Assembly: GCA_015057455.1 (NCBI GenBank)
Contig: SVEH01000020.1
Location: 1-64,000 of the forward strand
Origin: Lachnospiraceae bacterium
GTDB lineage: Bacteria; Bacillota; Clostridia; Lachnospirales; Lachnospiraceae
Length of the DNA stretch: 64,000 nt
Direction of reading: 5' to 3'
Part shown: positions 26,890-35,841 of the stretch, piece by piece
Position numbering within the stretch: the first letter of the stretch is position 1
Layout: every line of letters begins with the position of its first letter
The notes under the pieces: generated by a model
What the model was told of the DNA's origin: nothing
Seen by the model: only the letters and a program-made list of their open reading frames with translations
The model's database searches: none
Translations under genes and position numbers: made by a program

Positions 26890-28857
26890 ATGGCTAAGAA
26901 ACCATATTATATTTCAACAGCAATAGCCTATACTTCAGGTAAGCCACATATTGGTAATACATATGAGATAGTACTTGCAGATAGTATAGCAAGATTTAAG
27001 AGACAACAAGGATTTGATGTGTATTTCCAAACAGGAACAGATGAACATGGTCAAAAAATAGAGATAAAGGCACAAGAAGCAGGCATTACTCCAAAGGAAT
27101 TTGTAGATAATGTAGCAGGTGATATAAAGAGAATATGGGATTTAATGAATACATCATATGATAAGTTTATAAGAACTACAGATGATTATCATGAAGCACA
27201 AGTTCAAAAGATATTTAAGAAATTATATGATCAAGGAGATATTTATAAAGGACATTACGAAGGAATGTATTGTACTCCGTGTGAATCATTTTTCACTTCA
27301 TCACAATTAGTAGATGGTAAGTGTCCAGATTGTGGTCGTGAATGTCAAGCGGCTAAAGAAGAGGCATATTTCTTAAAATTAGGAAAATATACAGATAGAT
27401 TAGTTAAGCATATTAATGAGAATCCAGGATTTATTCAACCAGAATCTCGTAAGAATGAGATGATGAACAATTTTATTTTAGCTGGATTGCAAGATTTGTG
27501 TGTATCAAGAACTTCTTTTAAATGGGGAGTTCCAGTAAGTTTTGATGATAAGCATGTTACATATGTATGGATTGATGCACTTAGCAACTATATTACAGGT
27601 CTAGGATACGACGTAGATGGTAATAATGGAGAGAATTATAACAAGTTCTGGCCAGCAGATTTACACTTAATAGGTAAGGATATTTTAAGATTCCATACTA
27701 TATATTGGCCTATTATGCTTATGGCTCTTGATTTGCCATTGCCAAAACAAATATTTGGACATCCTTGGTTGCTTCAAGGTGATGGTAAGATGAGTAAATC
27801 AAAAGGTAACGTAATATATGCCGATGATTTAGTAGATTTCTTTGGTGTAGATGCTGTTAGATATTTTGTTTTACATGAGATGCCATTTGAAAATGATGGT
27901 GTTATTACATGGGATTTAGTAGTAGAAAGAATAAATTCTGATTTAGCTAATACACTAGGTAACTTAGTAAATAGAACTATTTCTATGTCTAATAAGTATT
28001 TTGATGGTGTAATTACTAACACTAATGTTGTTGAAGATGTAGATGCAGACTTAAAGGCAGTAGTTACAGCTACAGTTGATAAGGTTGTCGCTAAGATGGA
28101 TAAATTAAGAGTTGCAGATGCAATGACAGAGATATTTACATTATTTAAGAGATGTAATAAGTATATAGATGAGACAACACCTTGGATTTTAGCTAAGGAT
28201 GAAGCAACTTTGCCAAGACTTAACACAGTTTTATATAATTTAGTTGAAAGTATTTGTGTAGGCGCTAGTTTGCTTGAGGCATTTATGCCAGAAACAACTA
28301 AGAAGATTTTAGCTCAACTAAATGCAACTAAGAGAGAATTAGATGTATTAAATCAATTTGGCTTATATAAATCAGGAACTAAGGTTACAGATAAGCCTGA
28401 GATTTTATTTGCAAGATTAGATGCTAAGGAAGTACTTGCTAAGGTTGAAGAGATGCAAGCAGCAGCTAAGGAAGCAGCAGGTGCAGAAGAAGTTAAAGAA
28501 GATGAAGTAGTAATAGATATAGAAGCAAAACCAGAGATTACTTATGATGACTTTATGGGAATGCAATTCCAAGTGGGAGAAGTAATTAAATGTGAAGAGG
28601 TTCCAAAATCTAAGAAACTTCTTTGCTCACAAGTAAAGATAGGAAGTCAAGTAAGACAAATAGTTTCAGGAATTAAAGCATGGTATACGCCAGAGCAAAT
28701 GGTAGGTAAGAAGGTTATGGTATTAGTAAATCTTAAACCGGCTAAGCTTGCAGGTGTTATGTCAGAAGGTATGATTTTATGTGCAGAGGATGCAGAAGGT
28801 AATGTTGTACTTATGACACCAGAGAAAGATGTACCAGCAGGTGCAGAAATTTGTTAA
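26890..28857 (+). CDS. metG: Methionyl-tRNA synthetase
   Basis: Charges initiator and elongator tRNA-Met. The 655-aa protein has the HIGH-type motif HIGN (20-23), a zinc knuckle CTPC...CPDC (about 127-147), the KMSKSKGN loop (about 299), an anticodon-binding helical domain, an Ala/Glu-rich linker (about 520-550) and a C-terminal tRNA-binding (Trbp111-like) domain (about 555-655, FQVGEVIKCEEVPKSKKLL and SEGMILCA). This is the form with fused tRNA-binding domain. TTTAGGAGG precedes ATG. Monocistronic with its own promoter and terminator. Confidence 0.97.
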   Translation: MAKKPYYISTAIAYTSGKPHIGNTYEIVLADSIARFKRQQGFDVYFQTGTDEHGQKIEIKAQEAGITPKEFVDNVAGDIKRIWDLMNTSYDKFIRTTDDYHEAQVQKIFKKLYDQGDIYKGHYEGMYCTPCESFFTSSQLVDGKCPDCGRECQAAKEEAYFLKLGKYTDRLVKHINENPGFIQPESRKNEMMNNFILAGLQDLCVSRTSFKWGVPVSFDDKHVTYVWIDALSNYITGLGYDVDGNNGENYNKFWPADLHLIGKDILRFHTIYWPIMLMALDLPLPKQIFGHPWLLQGDGKMSKSKGNVIYADDLVDFFGVDAVRYFVLHEMPFENDGVITWDLVVERINSDLANTLGNLVNRTISMSNKYFDGVITNTNVVEDVDADLKAVVTATVDKVVAKMDKLRVADAMTEIFTLFKRCNKYIDETTPWILAKDEATLPRLNTVLYNLVESICVGASLLEAFMPETTKKILAQLNATKRELDVLNQFGLYKSGTKVTDKPEILFARLDAKEVLAKVEEMQAAAKEAAGAEEVKEDEVVIDIEAKPEITYDDFMGMQFQVGEVIKCEEVPKSKKLLCSQVKIGSQVRQIVSGIKAWYTPEQMVGKKVMVLVNLKPAKLAGVMSEGMILCAEDAEGNVVLMTPEKDVPAGAEIC

Positions 28858-28886
28858 TATTTATAGGTAATTAGTCCGATATATAG

Positions 28887-28920
28887 AAGGTATTATATTT
28901 TAAGAATATAGTACCTTTTA
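28887..28920 (+). terminator. Terminator of metG
   Basis: AAGGTATTATATT (28887-28899) pairs with AATATAGTACCTT (28905-28917) with one wobble, followed by TTATATATTTT. Confidence 0.7.
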
Positions 28921-28927
28921 TATATTT

Positions 28928-29007
28928 TATAGGGATTATAGCTATAAACCTCTATGAAATAAACGCTTTGCTAAAGATGATCTGTCATCCCTGTTCTTAT
29001 AGGGATT
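28928..29007 (+). promoter_or_regulatory. Leader with mutually exclusive hairpins before a chemotaxis gene
   Basis: TATAGGGATT occurs twice (28928-28937 and 28998-29007). The segment ATCCCT (28987-28992) between them can pair with AGGGAT on either side, so two exclusive stems are possible. This is the layout of a riboswitch-like or protein-controlled leader, but no known aptamer core is recognised. Confidence 0.35.
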
Positions 29008-29054
29008 CTTAGTAATTGTTATAAAGATTATGATTAATTGATTAGGAGGCTCTT

Positions 29055-30494
29055 ATGGAGAAAAATCTGCGTTTTAATTATATTATGATAATGGTAAATG
29101 CTGTAACACTATTTATTATTAATATTTTTAAATACGGTGTTACACCAAGGGGAATTGTAAGTATTGTATGTATTTTGTTTGGAGCAGTATTAGGAACACA
29201 GTTGGTGTATATGTCTAAGCTTAGTAATATTAAGAAAGCTGTTGGAATGAATTGGTGTATAGGAATGTCTACTATGCTTTATGCAATGATTGTTGGAAGT
29301 AGTACCAATTCATTTGCTATATTTTTTGTTGTAATAGTGGTTTCAGGTGTGTATTATGATACGACAATTGTAAAATGGGTAGGTATTCCATTTATTATAA
29401 TAGCATTATTTGCGGGGATTTTCTTACCAGAATCCATTAATGGAGAAGGTGCAAGTAGTATAAGTTCTTTAACAAAAGTTGCATACTTTATAATGACTAC
29501 AGTAATTACAAGATTGATTATTGTTAGTGGTAAAACAGCTAATGAAAGAGCTTTTGAGGCCCTTAAACAGGTGGAAGAAAGTGCTGAATTATCAGCAAAA
29601 GTAGCCAAGGAACTTAATGAGAATGTAATTGAAAGTAATTTAGCTGTTAATGATATTGTTTCTCAAGTTGATAATATTGAAATATCAACAAAAGATATGA
29701 ATGAAGCGTTACAGAATATGACTAAGGGAATATCAGCAGTTAATGAAAGTATAGAAGTTGTTAGAGGCTATATAGCCAAGAATACGGGAGTATCAGAAAG
29801 ACTTGGCAAAGAATATAATGGAGTTGTGTCTATTGTTAAAGAAGGTAATGAGAATGTAGTTAGAACAAAAGGTACCATGAATGTTTTAAATAGAGCAGTA
29901 ACAGAAGCAGTAAAAGAGTCTGATTCACTGTTATCAGAAATGGGTGAAATTAATACTATATTAGGTGAAATAGATAATATATCGGAACAAACTAATCTAT
30001 TGTCTTTAAATGCATCAATAGAAGCTGCACATGCAGGAGAGGCAGGTAAAGGTTTTGCTGTAGTTGCCAATGAAATTAGTTCATTATCTAATGAAAGTAC
30101 AAAAGCATCAGATAATATTAAAAGTATATTGTATTCCCTTAATGAAAAAGTAAAATTAGTTTTTAACAAGGTTGGAAAAGGTGCTGAAGTTTCTTATAAA
30201 AGTTATCAAGAAATGGATGATATAACTGGAGCACTTGAAAATATTAATGTAAAAACAAGCAATTTCCAAGGGATTATAACTGAAGAGAATATAGCTATGA
30301 ATAATATAAATAAGGAATTTAATTCAATTGTAAGAGAAATGAAAAAGCTATATGAGTTTTCAGAGAAGAATCTTTTAATGTTAGGTGAGATACAAAAGAG
30401 TATAGTACAACAAAGTGAATCTGTAAAATATCTTGACTCAAAGATGACAGATGTAGGAAAATTAGCAGATAATTTAAGTGAGAATAGAGAGTAA
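29055..30494 (+). CDS. Methyl-accepting chemotaxis protein
   Basis: A 479-aa receptor. The N-terminal 165 residues form about six membrane helices with no extracellular sensor domain, so it may sense the membrane state or an embedded ligand. The C-terminal signalling domain has the hairpin tip [38 protein letters not shown] and flanking coiled coils. It would signal through CheA/CheW to the flagellar motor. TTAGGAGG precedes ATG. No che genes are in the window. A paralogue with the same membrane-helix design lies at 54384. Confidence 0.92.
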   Translation: MEKNLRFNYIMIMVNAVTLFIINIFKYGVTPRGIVSIVCILFGAVLGTQLVYMSKLSNIKKAVGMNWCIGMSTMLYAMIVGSSTNSFAIFFVVIVVSGVYYDTTIVKWVGIPFIIIALFAGIFLPESINGEGASSISSLTKVAYFIMTTVITRLIIVSGKTANERAFEALKQVEESAELSAKVAKELNENVIESNLAVNDIVSQVDNIEISTKDMNEALQNMTKGISAVNESIEVVRGYIAKNTGVSERLGKEYNGVVSIVKEGNENVVRTKGTMNVLNRAVTEAVKESDSLLSEMGEINTILGEIDNISEQTNLLSLNASIEAAHAGEAGKGFAVVANEISSLSNESTKASDNIKSILYSLNEKVKLVFNKVGKGAEVSYKSYQEMDDITGALENINVKTSNFQGIITEENIAMNNINKEFNSIVREMKKLYEFSEKNLLMLGEIQKSIVQQSESVKYLDSKMTDVGKLADNLSENRE

Positions 30495-30533
30495 TATATA
30501 AAAGGGCTTTTTCAAGCCCTTTTATATATTTTC
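30495..30533 (+). terminator. Terminator of chemotaxis receptor gene
   Basis: Perfect 16-bp arms (30495-30510, 30515-30530; core AAAAGGGCTT) with a TTTC loop, then TTT. Confidence 0.85.
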
Positions 30534-30651
30534 CCACTTTTTAATAATTATTAATTATATTATAGCATTGAATAGTATAGAATACAAAAATATGATGGAA
30601 AAATTAATAAATTATTCGAGGAATTATATAATATTACTAATTAACATATAT

Positions 30652-30678
30652 AAAGCTCCTGTCTTTGACAGAAGCTTT
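30652..30678 (-). terminator. Terminator of minus-strand secreted protein gene
   Basis: AAAGCTCCTGTC (30652-30663) against GACAGAAGCTTT (30667-30678). The single mispair becomes a G-U wobble when read from the minus strand, which fits a minus-strand terminator. Confidence 0.65.
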
Positions 30679-30683
30679 ATTGT

Positions 30684-31667
30684 TTAGTAGGTAAAATCAT
30701 TAAATTTTATAATTCTATCATAGTTTCTTCCTGATGCATCGGTAGTATTAACATTTACATACATTTGATTGTTATGTCTTGCAACATCTTCAATTTCAAA
30801 TAATTTGCTATATTTCGAACTAGTTATTCTAAAGAATTGATTTTGAATTTCAGGTATAACAGCTTCATTAGCTGTATTTTGGTTTAGATAATATGCTACA
30901 ACAATGCTTTGATTCTTTTGGTTATTATTAGTCATTGGCATATATAAAATGCCGCTTCTGTAAAACATACCTTGACGAATATAGTTTTTAACATCTATAT
31001 TTTCAATGCCATTATTAGTTTGAACAGTTAAGTTTGTGTCTAGGATGTAATGTTTTGTCCATTGGAATGTATCATTAGTGAAATTGCCTAAGTATACATC
31101 TAGGCCGTTTTTTACTAAGAAGCCTCCTAATTCAGAAGCATAATTAATTCCAGTAATAGCAATTGGTTGCTTTATGCTTTGATTATGTGAGTACACGCTG
31201 AATTCTTTTCTATTGGATAAATAATATGTGCCATTTTCATTGGAATAATTATATTTAACAATTGAAGGTTTGCCTGTTTCCTGAGTTGCTATATACAATG
31301 AACCATCTCCAACATACATACAGTTTCCATGACCAATTTGGAATTCAACACCACCAGTATCTTTGTTGTAGACTGGATTATTAGTATTATTTGTTAAATC
31401 ATATGCCCAAATTCTTGAATATCCTGCTCTAGCAGTACCGTTATTAGCAGTTTTAATGTGAAATGCGACACTATTGTAGATATTCATAGCTTGAGCAGAA
31501 GTAAAATTAGAATCTAGTTCTATATTAGCTACATATTTATAGGTGTTAAAATAGCCAACATATGCAGCGTTTGCTTTACCAATACTAATGGCGCTAGCCA
31601 TAACACCCACGAATGCTAATGATGCTATTGTTAATATTCTTTTTTTCTTAGAAAATCCCCTTATCAT
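30684..31667 (-). CDS. Secreted protein of unknown function, beta-propeller-like
   Basis: A 327-aa exported protein. The signal peptide is residues 1-34 (basic start KKKR, cleavage after ANA). The mature part is a series of short beta-strand repeats with Gly/Tyr/Asn turns (GNCMYVGDGSLYIATQ, GGFLVKNGLDVYLGNF, NNQMYVNVNTTD), reminiscent of a beta-propeller, but no family is identified. No anchor. GGAGG lies eight bases before ATG 31667. It diverges from glgA across a region with a 30-bp palindrome. Confidence 0.8.
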   Translation of the reverse strand: MIRGFSKKKRILTIASLAFVGVMASAISIGKANAAYVGYFNTYKYVANIELDSNFTSAQAMNIYNSVAFHIKTANNGTARAGYSRIWAYDLTNNTNNPVYNKDTGGVEFQIGHGNCMYVGDGSLYIATQETGKPSIVKYNYSNENGTYYLSNRKEFSVYSHNQSIKQPIAITGINYASELGGFLVKNGLDVYLGNFTNDTFQWTKHYILDTNLTVQTNNGIENIDVKNYIRQGMFYRSGILYMPMTNNNQKNQSIVVAYYLNQNTANEAVIPEIQNQFFRITSSKYSKLFEIEDVARHNNQMYVNVNTTDASGRNYDRIIKFNDFTY

Positions 31668-32050
31668 AAATAACCTCCTATAAATACATTACTATAAATA
31701 AATTCCTATAAATACAGAATGTATTAATTCTAAGTATACAAACCATCTATTAATAATATTGTAACATTTAATTAATAAATTTACAATGAGATTAAAGATT
31801 AAAGTTATATAAAATTATACTAGTATAATTTTATATGTAAAGAAATATGTGTAAAAGAATAAATGTAAATAAATATTATGGAAAATAAATGATATATATA
31901 AATATTTGCATTATTGTATAATTTAAATTAATTTACATAATATGGAGCTTTTTGTTGATTTTTTACAAAAATTGGTTTATACTTATAACGAATGTTTAGA
32001 AGTTATACTTGGGATAAATATAATTGAACATAAAACTGGAGGATATAGAC
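31668..32050. other. Divergent intergenic region between secreted protein gene and glgA
   Basis: About 380 AT-rich bases containing the palindrome at 31807-31836 and a TATAAT-like box near 31915. A 68-codon plus-strand frame at 31942 overlaps the glgA start in another frame and is not called. Confidence 0.6.
31807..31836. promoter_or_regulatory. 30-bp perfect palindrome, candidate operator
   Basis: Every position from 31807 to 31836 is self-complementary around TACTAGTA. It lies 140 bases from the minus-strand start and 215 bases from glgA. A dimeric regulator site or a cruciform/AT-rich terminator are both possible. Confidence 0.5.
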
Positions 32051-33496
32051 GTGAAGAATATATTATTTGTAACACCAGAGAGTGTACCTTTTATAAAAAC
32101 AGGTGGATTAGCAGATGTTGTAGGAGCTTTGCCAAAGTATTTAGATAAAGAACATTTTGATGCTCGTGTTATTTTACCAAAGTATAGTTGTATGAAACAA
32201 GAGCACAAAGATATGATGAAATATATAACACATTTTTATATGAATTTAGCTGGAAGAGATAGATATGTAGGCGTATTAGAGGCTGAGTATGATGGTGTGA
32301 AGTATTACTTTATAGATAATGAAGAGTATTTTAGTGGTTGGTCACCGTATGGTAATATAAAACAAGATTGCGAGAAGTTTGCATTTTTCTCTAGAGCTGC
32401 ATTATCAGCACTTCCGTTAATAGGATTTAAACCAGATGTTGTTCACTGTCATGATTGGCAGACAGGATTGGTTCCAGTATATATGAAAGATAGCTTTAGA
32501 GGTGGAGAATTTTATTGGAATATGAAGTCTGTAATGACTATACATAATCTAAAGTTTCAAGGTAATGAGCATATAGACGCAATTAAGTTCTTTTCAGGTT
32601 TATCTGATTATTACTTTACATCTGATAAGATGGAAGCATTTGAAGATGGTAATATGCTAAAAGGTGGTCTTACTTATGCAGATGCATTAACAACAGTTAG
32701 CCCAACTTATGCAGAAGAGATTAAGACAGAAGAATATGGTGAGAAGTTAGAAGGTGTTCTTAACTCAAGAAGTCATGATCTTCGTGGTATATTGAATGGT
32801 ATAGATTATGATGTATTTAATACAACTAATAATGTGCATATTTTATGGCCATATGATTCATCTAATGTACAAGATGAGAAATATAAGAACAAGTTAGCAT
32901 TACAACAGATGCTAGGTTTACCTCGTAATCCTAATGTGTTTATGCTTGGAATGATAACAAGACTTACATCACAAAAGGGTCTAGATTTAGTAGCGTATAT
33001 ATTAGATGAAGTACTTCATTTTGATGATGTGCAACTTGTTGCATTAGGTACAGGTGATTATCAATATGAAGAGATGTTAAGACATTTTGCATGGAAGTAT
33101 CCTAATAAGGTTTCTGCCAATATATATTATTCAGATGATTTATCTCATAAGATTTATGCTGCATCAGATGCATTTTTAATGCCATCTAAGTTTGAACCAT
33201 GTGGTCTTAGTCAATTAATGGCACTAAAATATGGTTCTATTCCAATTGTTCGTGAGACAGGTGGACTTAGAGATACTGTTGAAGCATATAATGAATTTGA
33301 TCATACAGGAACAGGATTTACATTCTATAATTATAATGCACATGAATTAATGGATACAATTAGACGTGCAGAGCATCTATACTATGATAATAGAGAAGAA
33401 TGGAACAACATGGTTAAGCGTGCTATGGAGAGAGATTTTTCATGGCAAGCATCAGCTAAGAAATACCAAGAGATGTACGATTGGTTAATTGGATAA
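32051..33496 (+). CDS. glgA: Glycogen synthase (ADP-glucose type)
   Basis: Extends alpha-1,4-glucan from ADP-glucose. The 481-aa GT5-family protein has the substrate lysine motif K16-TGGLADV, VHCHDWQTG, MTIHNLKFQG, ITRLTSQKGLDL, and the C-terminal GT-B signature PSKFEPCGLSQL plus RETGGLRDTV. The start is GTG 32051, eight bases after TGGAGG; the frame also opens at TTG 32024 inside the leader. No glgC, glgD, glgB or phosphorylase gene lies in the window, so it is isolated from a glycogen operon here. Confidence 0.95.
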   Translation: MKNILFVTPESVPFIKTGGLADVVGALPKYLDKEHFDARVILPKYSCMKQEHKDMMKYITHFYMNLAGRDRYVGVLEAEYDGVKYYFIDNEEYFSGWSPYGNIKQDCEKFAFFSRAALSALPLIGFKPDVVHCHDWQTGLVPVYMKDSFRGGEFYWNMKSVMTIHNLKFQGNEHIDAIKFFSGLSDYYFTSDKMEAFEDGNMLKGGLTYADALTTVSPTYAEEIKTEEYGEKLEGVLNSRSHDLRGILNGIDYDVFNTTNNVHILWPYDSSNVQDEKYKNKLALQQMLGLPRNPNVFMLGMITRLTSQKGLDLVAYILDEVLHFDDVQLVALGTGDYQYEEMLRHFAWKYPNKVSANIYYSDDLSHKIYAASDAFLMPSKFEPCGLSQLMALKYGSIPIVRETGGLRDTVEAYNEFDHTGTGFTFYNYNAHELMDTIRRAEHLYYDNREEWNNMVKRAMERDFSWQASAKKYQEMYDWLIG

Positions 33497-33527
33497 TATA
33501 AACAAACTCTAATTTGTCGAGTTCTAG

Positions 33528-33552
33528 GGCCTCTGTCATTCTGACAGAGGCC
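33528..33552 (+). terminator. Terminator of glgA
   Basis: Perfect 11-bp GC-rich arms GGCCTCTGTCA and TGACAGAGGCC with a three-base loop. A nearly identical hairpin recurs at 50377-50403. Confidence 0.85.
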
Positions 33553-33557
33553 TAATT

Positions 33558-33597
33558 AATTTTGAGCTTCGCTCAAAATTCGGGTGTTTTTTTAGCT
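33558..33597 (+). terminator. Second hairpin plus T-run, start of repeat cluster
   Basis: AATTTTGAGC (33558-33567) and GCTCAAAATT (33571-33580) followed by CGGGTGTTTTTTT. The same unit is present on the minus strand at 152-189, and in both places is followed by GCTCC-CGAAAGT-TTAG, so it belongs to the repeat family. Confidence 0.65.
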
Positions 33598-33629
33598 CCG
33601 CGAAAGTTTTAGACTTTTATCCTAGTTCC

Positions 33630-33784
33630 AAATTTAAGAGAATATAATATATTTTTCTCACCGCTTGCGCTCCGTTGCAAAGCGTAACGGTCGTTAAGTT
33701 CATACTTCGCATAATTTATGCTCGTATTCACTAAACGCCGACGGTTTGCAAACCCCGAAAAATATACTATATTCTCTTAAATTT
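33630..33784. repeat. Long hairpin element A with 99-base insert loop
   Basis: Arms of 28 bases (33630-33657 and 33757-33784) match at 27 positions. The 99-base loop is GC-richer than the surroundings. The same stem without most of the loop occurs at 37828-37888. Confidence 0.85.
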
Positions 33785-33914
33785 TTACCTTTGCTTATAA
33801 CTATTATAGTTTTTATTGTTAATAGCACAATGAATATGTAGAATAAATGCATCTAAATCTCTAAGTACACAGCAAATAATAAAGGGGCTCGAATATATAT
33901 GTTTAAAGGTGTCT

Positions 33915-34060
33915 GAGCCCCTCGGCACTTAGTGATTTCAAGCATCAGCGCCGAAAGAACTTAGTGTCCGCTAGGCGCGAAGTCAAGTGAGAACGTCCAT
34001 TAAACATATATATTCGAATCCGTATTATTGCGTCACTAGAACTGTAAACTAAAACTTTCG
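33915..34060. repeat. Intergenic repeat module, copy 2
   Basis: 142 of 146 bases equal positions 1-146 in the same orientation. Ends at CTTTCG, one base before the open frame of the truncated surface gene takes over. Confidence 0.9.
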
Positions 34061-35600
34061 GAAAGAAGCAGAGGAAGCAGCTAACAATGCTAGCGGAACT
34101 GTTGAACAATTACAACAACAAATAGCTGATTTGCAAGAACAATTAAATAGTGAATCAGGAGATTCATCACTTAGTGATGAAGAAATACAAGAAATTGAAA
34201 GTCAAATAACTAGTCTTCAAGGGGAACTAAATAGTATTAATGGAGAACTTGAAGAAAAAGCAAATGCTGAGAAAATTGCACTTGAAGCTCTAAATAATGC
34301 AATTAAAGCTTTAGAAGATGCAACAAATGCATTAACTAATGCTAATGCAGACAAAGAGTCAGCTATAGGTGATGTTGAATCGTCTGAACAGGCTCTAGAG
34401 GAAGCTAAGAAGACTTTAGAAGAAGCAAATAAAACATTAGAAGAAGCTAATGGTGTATTTGAAGATGCCAAGGCTGATTATGATAATAAGCAAGATGTAG
34501 CTAACAAGGCACAGGAAGAGGCAAATGGTCATAAAGCTGTTGCTGAAGAAGCAAGAGCTAATGCAGATGCAGCAAGAGCCGAAGCAGATAGACTTAAGAA
34601 GATATCTGATGAGAAGCAAGCTATAGCAGATAAAGCTTATGAAGATGCTAAGAATAGTCAGGCAACTATAATAGCTCCAGGTAATGTTACACTTAATTCA
34701 GGTGGTAGCATAGGAACACAAGACCATAGTATTTCAACAGATGTAGAAGGTGGATTATCATTAAATGCAGGTGAAGGAGATAATGATTTCGTTCATGTGA
34801 GCGCAAAAAATGATATGCTTATTGATAATGTAACTGGAGGAGAAGATGTAAGACTTACGGGATTAAATAATATTCTAGTAACTAAGGATACACCTCCAAT
34901 TAAAGCTGATAAGGTAACACTTGAAACATTAGAAGGAAGTGTTGGTACAGATAAGTTACCAGTTAAGATTAGCACTGATAAGTTATATGGTTTAGCAATG
35001 GGTGGAGATGCTAATATATTAAATGATAAAGATCTTGTAGAACTTGATTTCTATACAGATGGTAAATTTAATTATAAAAAGACATCTTATGTAACTCCAA
35101 GTTGGCCAAACGGTTCATTTGACGATTCAGACGAAGACCAAGATGGAGATTCAGACGAAGACCAAGATGGAGATTCAGATGAAGACCAAGACGGAGATTC
35201 AGATGAAGACCAAGACGGAGATTCAGACGAAGACCAAGACGGAGATTCAGACGAAGATCAAGATGGAGATTCAGACGAAGACCAAGATGGATCAAGTGAA
35301 AATGATGTAGACGAGGATTCTTATAATGACGGTACTCATAAAGATGAAGTTATTGGAGATAAAGACTTATCAAACAAGAATGATAATTTAAGTACTAATG
35401 CAGGATTATCTTCAAAGGATAAGTTGATAGATAAGGATTCTAATAATAAATTAAATTCAAATTATTATGAATTTGGTAATATGTCAGATTCACCAAAGAC
35501 AGGCGATTCTTTAGACTTCATGTTATTCTTTTTAATGATGCTTATATCATTATTAGGATTAGGACTTTTAATTACAAATAAGAAAAAAATTATAAAATAA
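34053..35600 (+). pseudogene. 5'-truncated sortase-anchored coiled-coil surface protein
   Basis: The frame is open from a stop at 34050 to 35600 but has no ribosome binding site and no signal peptide; the coding pattern begins at 34062 (KEAEEAANNASGTVEQ), immediately after the repeat module. What remains is a long Ala/Glu coiled coil (to about 34660), a beta-rich domain (NVTLNSGGSIGTQDHS, SAKNDMLIDNVTGGEDVRL), seven DSDEDQDG repeats, a polar linker, SPKTGD, a hydrophobic helix and KKKIIK. SPKTG is a known class of sortase B-type sorting signal in Clostridia. So this is the back half of a large wall protein whose 5' end was lost or moved. A TTG at 34131 could only give an unsecreted product. 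Confidence 0.8.
35124..35291 (+). repeat. Seven 24-bp coding repeats (DSDEDQDG)
   Basis: Seven exact amino-acid repeats, with third-position changes between units (GAC/GAT, GAA, GGA). Acidic DxDxDG spacing suggests calcium binding as in thrombospondin type 3-like repeats. Confidence 0.95.
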
Positions 35601-35639
35601 TTAATTGATACAACAATTAATTTATACAGTGGTTTTTTG

Positions 35640-35669
35640 GCGCAACAGGTTTCTGTTGCGCTTTTTTTT
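35640..35669 (+). terminator. Terminator of surface protein gene
   Basis: GCGCAACAG (35640-35648) and CTGTTGCGC (35653-35661), loop GTTT, eight T. Confidence 0.9.
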
Positions 35670-35841
35670 ATAAGAAAAAACATCTGATTATATTAGAAAA
35701 TAATAAGTATAGTATGGTGTTGTAATAAGGCAGAAAATGGTATAATTTTACTATAATAGATGAAATATGTATATATTAGCTTATTAGTAAATAAATGTAA
35801 GAAACTAAAAGTAGTAAATATGTTAATAGAGGTGATTGAGT

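Larger units (their letters stand above)
33601..34060. repeat. Composite repeat element with terminal CGAAAGTTTTAG inverted repeats
   Basis: The block starts with CGAAAGTTTTAG (33601-33612) and ends with its exact complement (34049-34060). Inside are a long hairpin (33630-33784) and the 146-bp module shared with 1-146 (33915-34060), preceded by GGGGCTC that pairs with GAGCCCC. No transposase. The right end touches the truncated surface protein gene. Confidence 0.6.

Noticed and set aside
28858-29054. c-di-GMP-I (GEMM) riboswitch ahead of the chemotaxis receptor
   Set aside because: AAACC and GAAA occur but the flanking stem does not form and the ACGCAAAGC core is changed. Kept only as an unclassified switch-like leader.
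31942-32148. 68-codon plus-strand frame overlapping glgA
   Set aside because: The glgA frame has the strong ribosome binding site and full protein similarity.
33497-34062. Insertion sequence with transposase
   Set aside because: Inverted terminal repeats are present but no transposase frame; at most a non-autonomous element.
35068-35310. Leu/Arg-rich and Lys/Thr-rich frames opposite or offset to the DSDEDQDG repeats
   Set aside because: Artefacts of translating the 24-bp repeat in other frames.
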